From NCBI RefSeq assembly GCF_024707545.1, contig NZ_CP062229.1:3329501-3393500 (forward strand): DNA of 64,000 nt, given 5' to 3'. Made by a program: the position numbers and the translations under genes. The notes below the pieces were generated by a model. The model did no database searches. It saw only the letters and a program-made list of their open reading frames with translations, and had not been told where the DNA came from. This document shows, one piece after another, positions 63,649-64,000 of this stretch (positions within the stretch are counted from its first letter, which is position 1; every line of letters begins with the position of its first letter). This DNA is from Mesorhizobium onobrychidis (GTDB taxonomy: Bacteria; Pseudomonadota; Alphaproteobacteria; Rhizobiales; Rhizobiaceae).

Positions 63649-64000
63649 TTAGGTTGGCGCATAGCCGGCCTCGATGAAGTAATTTCTGCATTCGGTTGAA
63701 GTGACAGTGCCGAGGATTTGGCCGATGGCGTCACAGACGGTCTCGACCGTTCGCTTGGCAGCCTTGCGCAGCCAATGCTTGAGCTTGGCGAAGAATTTCT
63801 CAATAGGGTTGAGGTCGGGGGAGTATTTGGGCAGCAAGAACAGCCTGGCGCCGGCCGAGCGGATGGCACGGCGCACGGCCTTGCCCTTGTGCGAACCGAG
63901 ATTGTCCATGATGACGATGTCACCGGGCTTGAGGGTTGGGACGAGAACCGCATCGACATAGAGCTGGAAACGCTCGCCGTTGATCGGTCCGTCGATCAGC
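63649..64000 (-). mobile_element. IS630-family transposase, C-terminal part (continues beyond window)
   Basis: The reverse-strand frame is open to the right edge and ends with TAA at 63649-63651. It contains the second Asp of the DDE triad in DIVIMDNLGSHKGKAV, the conserved LLPKYSPDLNPIEKFFAKLK with the catalytic Glu, and a terminal YFIEAGYAPT. These are the hallmarks of IS630/Tc1-type transposases, which insert at TA sites. The likely left end of the element lies just beyond the stop, near 63636-63655 (GAGCGGGATGAATTTAGG). Confidence 0.9.

Overview
The window is high-GC alphaproteobacterial chromosome, most like Mesorhizobium or a close Hyphomicrobiales (Rhizobiales) relative. This rests on gene content (TamB, EttA, a PydR/RutR pyrimidine regulon, an ArsR-methyltransferase fusion upstream of metF, a BtaB-like lipid methyltransferase) and on several dispersed palindromic intergenic repeats of the kind common in rhizobial genomes. 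No rRNA, tRNA, CRISPR array or prophage was seen. The only mobile element is part of an IS630-type transposase at the right edge.

Layout. 1-5516: 3' part of a giant tamB with a 1866-bp internal tandem duplication. 5916-12268: peptide/nickel-type ABC importer (Tat-exported binding protein, two permeases, one fused double ATPase). 12282-17313: a wall-lytic lipoprotein, a non-pyrrolysine MttB-family methyltransferase and a GcvT-family FAD dehydrogenase, suggesting methylated-amine catabolism. 17333-20803: a decay zone holding four broken genes (DoxX with a nonsense codon, a truncated TIR-like protein, a frameshifted copy of a neighbouring secreted-protein gene, ChaC with a nonsense codon) beside an intact secreted protein and a VOC protein.

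20942-37808 is the metabolic centrepiece: reductive pyrimidine catabolism. preT-preA (dihydropyrimidine dehydrogenase) lie on one side, and beta-alanine/omega-amino-acid aminotransferase, N-carbamoyl-beta-alanine amidohydrolase and dihydropyrimidinase on the other. A RutR-like TetR regulator (PydR) sits between them. A RutR-like 16-bp site lies in front of both operons. A thiamine-precursor/taurine-type ABC importer follows and probably brings in the pyrimidine or a related ring compound. An Rrf2-AhpD-DoxX redox cassette with its own palindromic operator is embedded between the two halves.

37984-63074 is mixed housekeeping and accessory content: CHRD protein; a translationally coupled TPP enzyme and CaiB/BaiF CoA-transferase; lysophospholipase-like hydrolase; RNase T2; EttA; trans-aconitate methyltransferase; a KAS III-like enzyme; MOSC protein; D-amino-acid aminotransferase-like enzyme; TrmO; a SahR-like regulator with a palindromic operator, then metF; a candidate 28-aa membrane peptide; an EamA exporter; a PLP decarboxylase; an acyl-CoA synthetase; a divergent SDR/LysR pair; two murein hydrolases; and a beta-lactamase-fold serine hydrolase. 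63061-64000: a lipid methyltransferase truncated at its 5' end next to the IS630 transposase.

All calls come from reading the sequence and from remembered family signatures. No database search was run.
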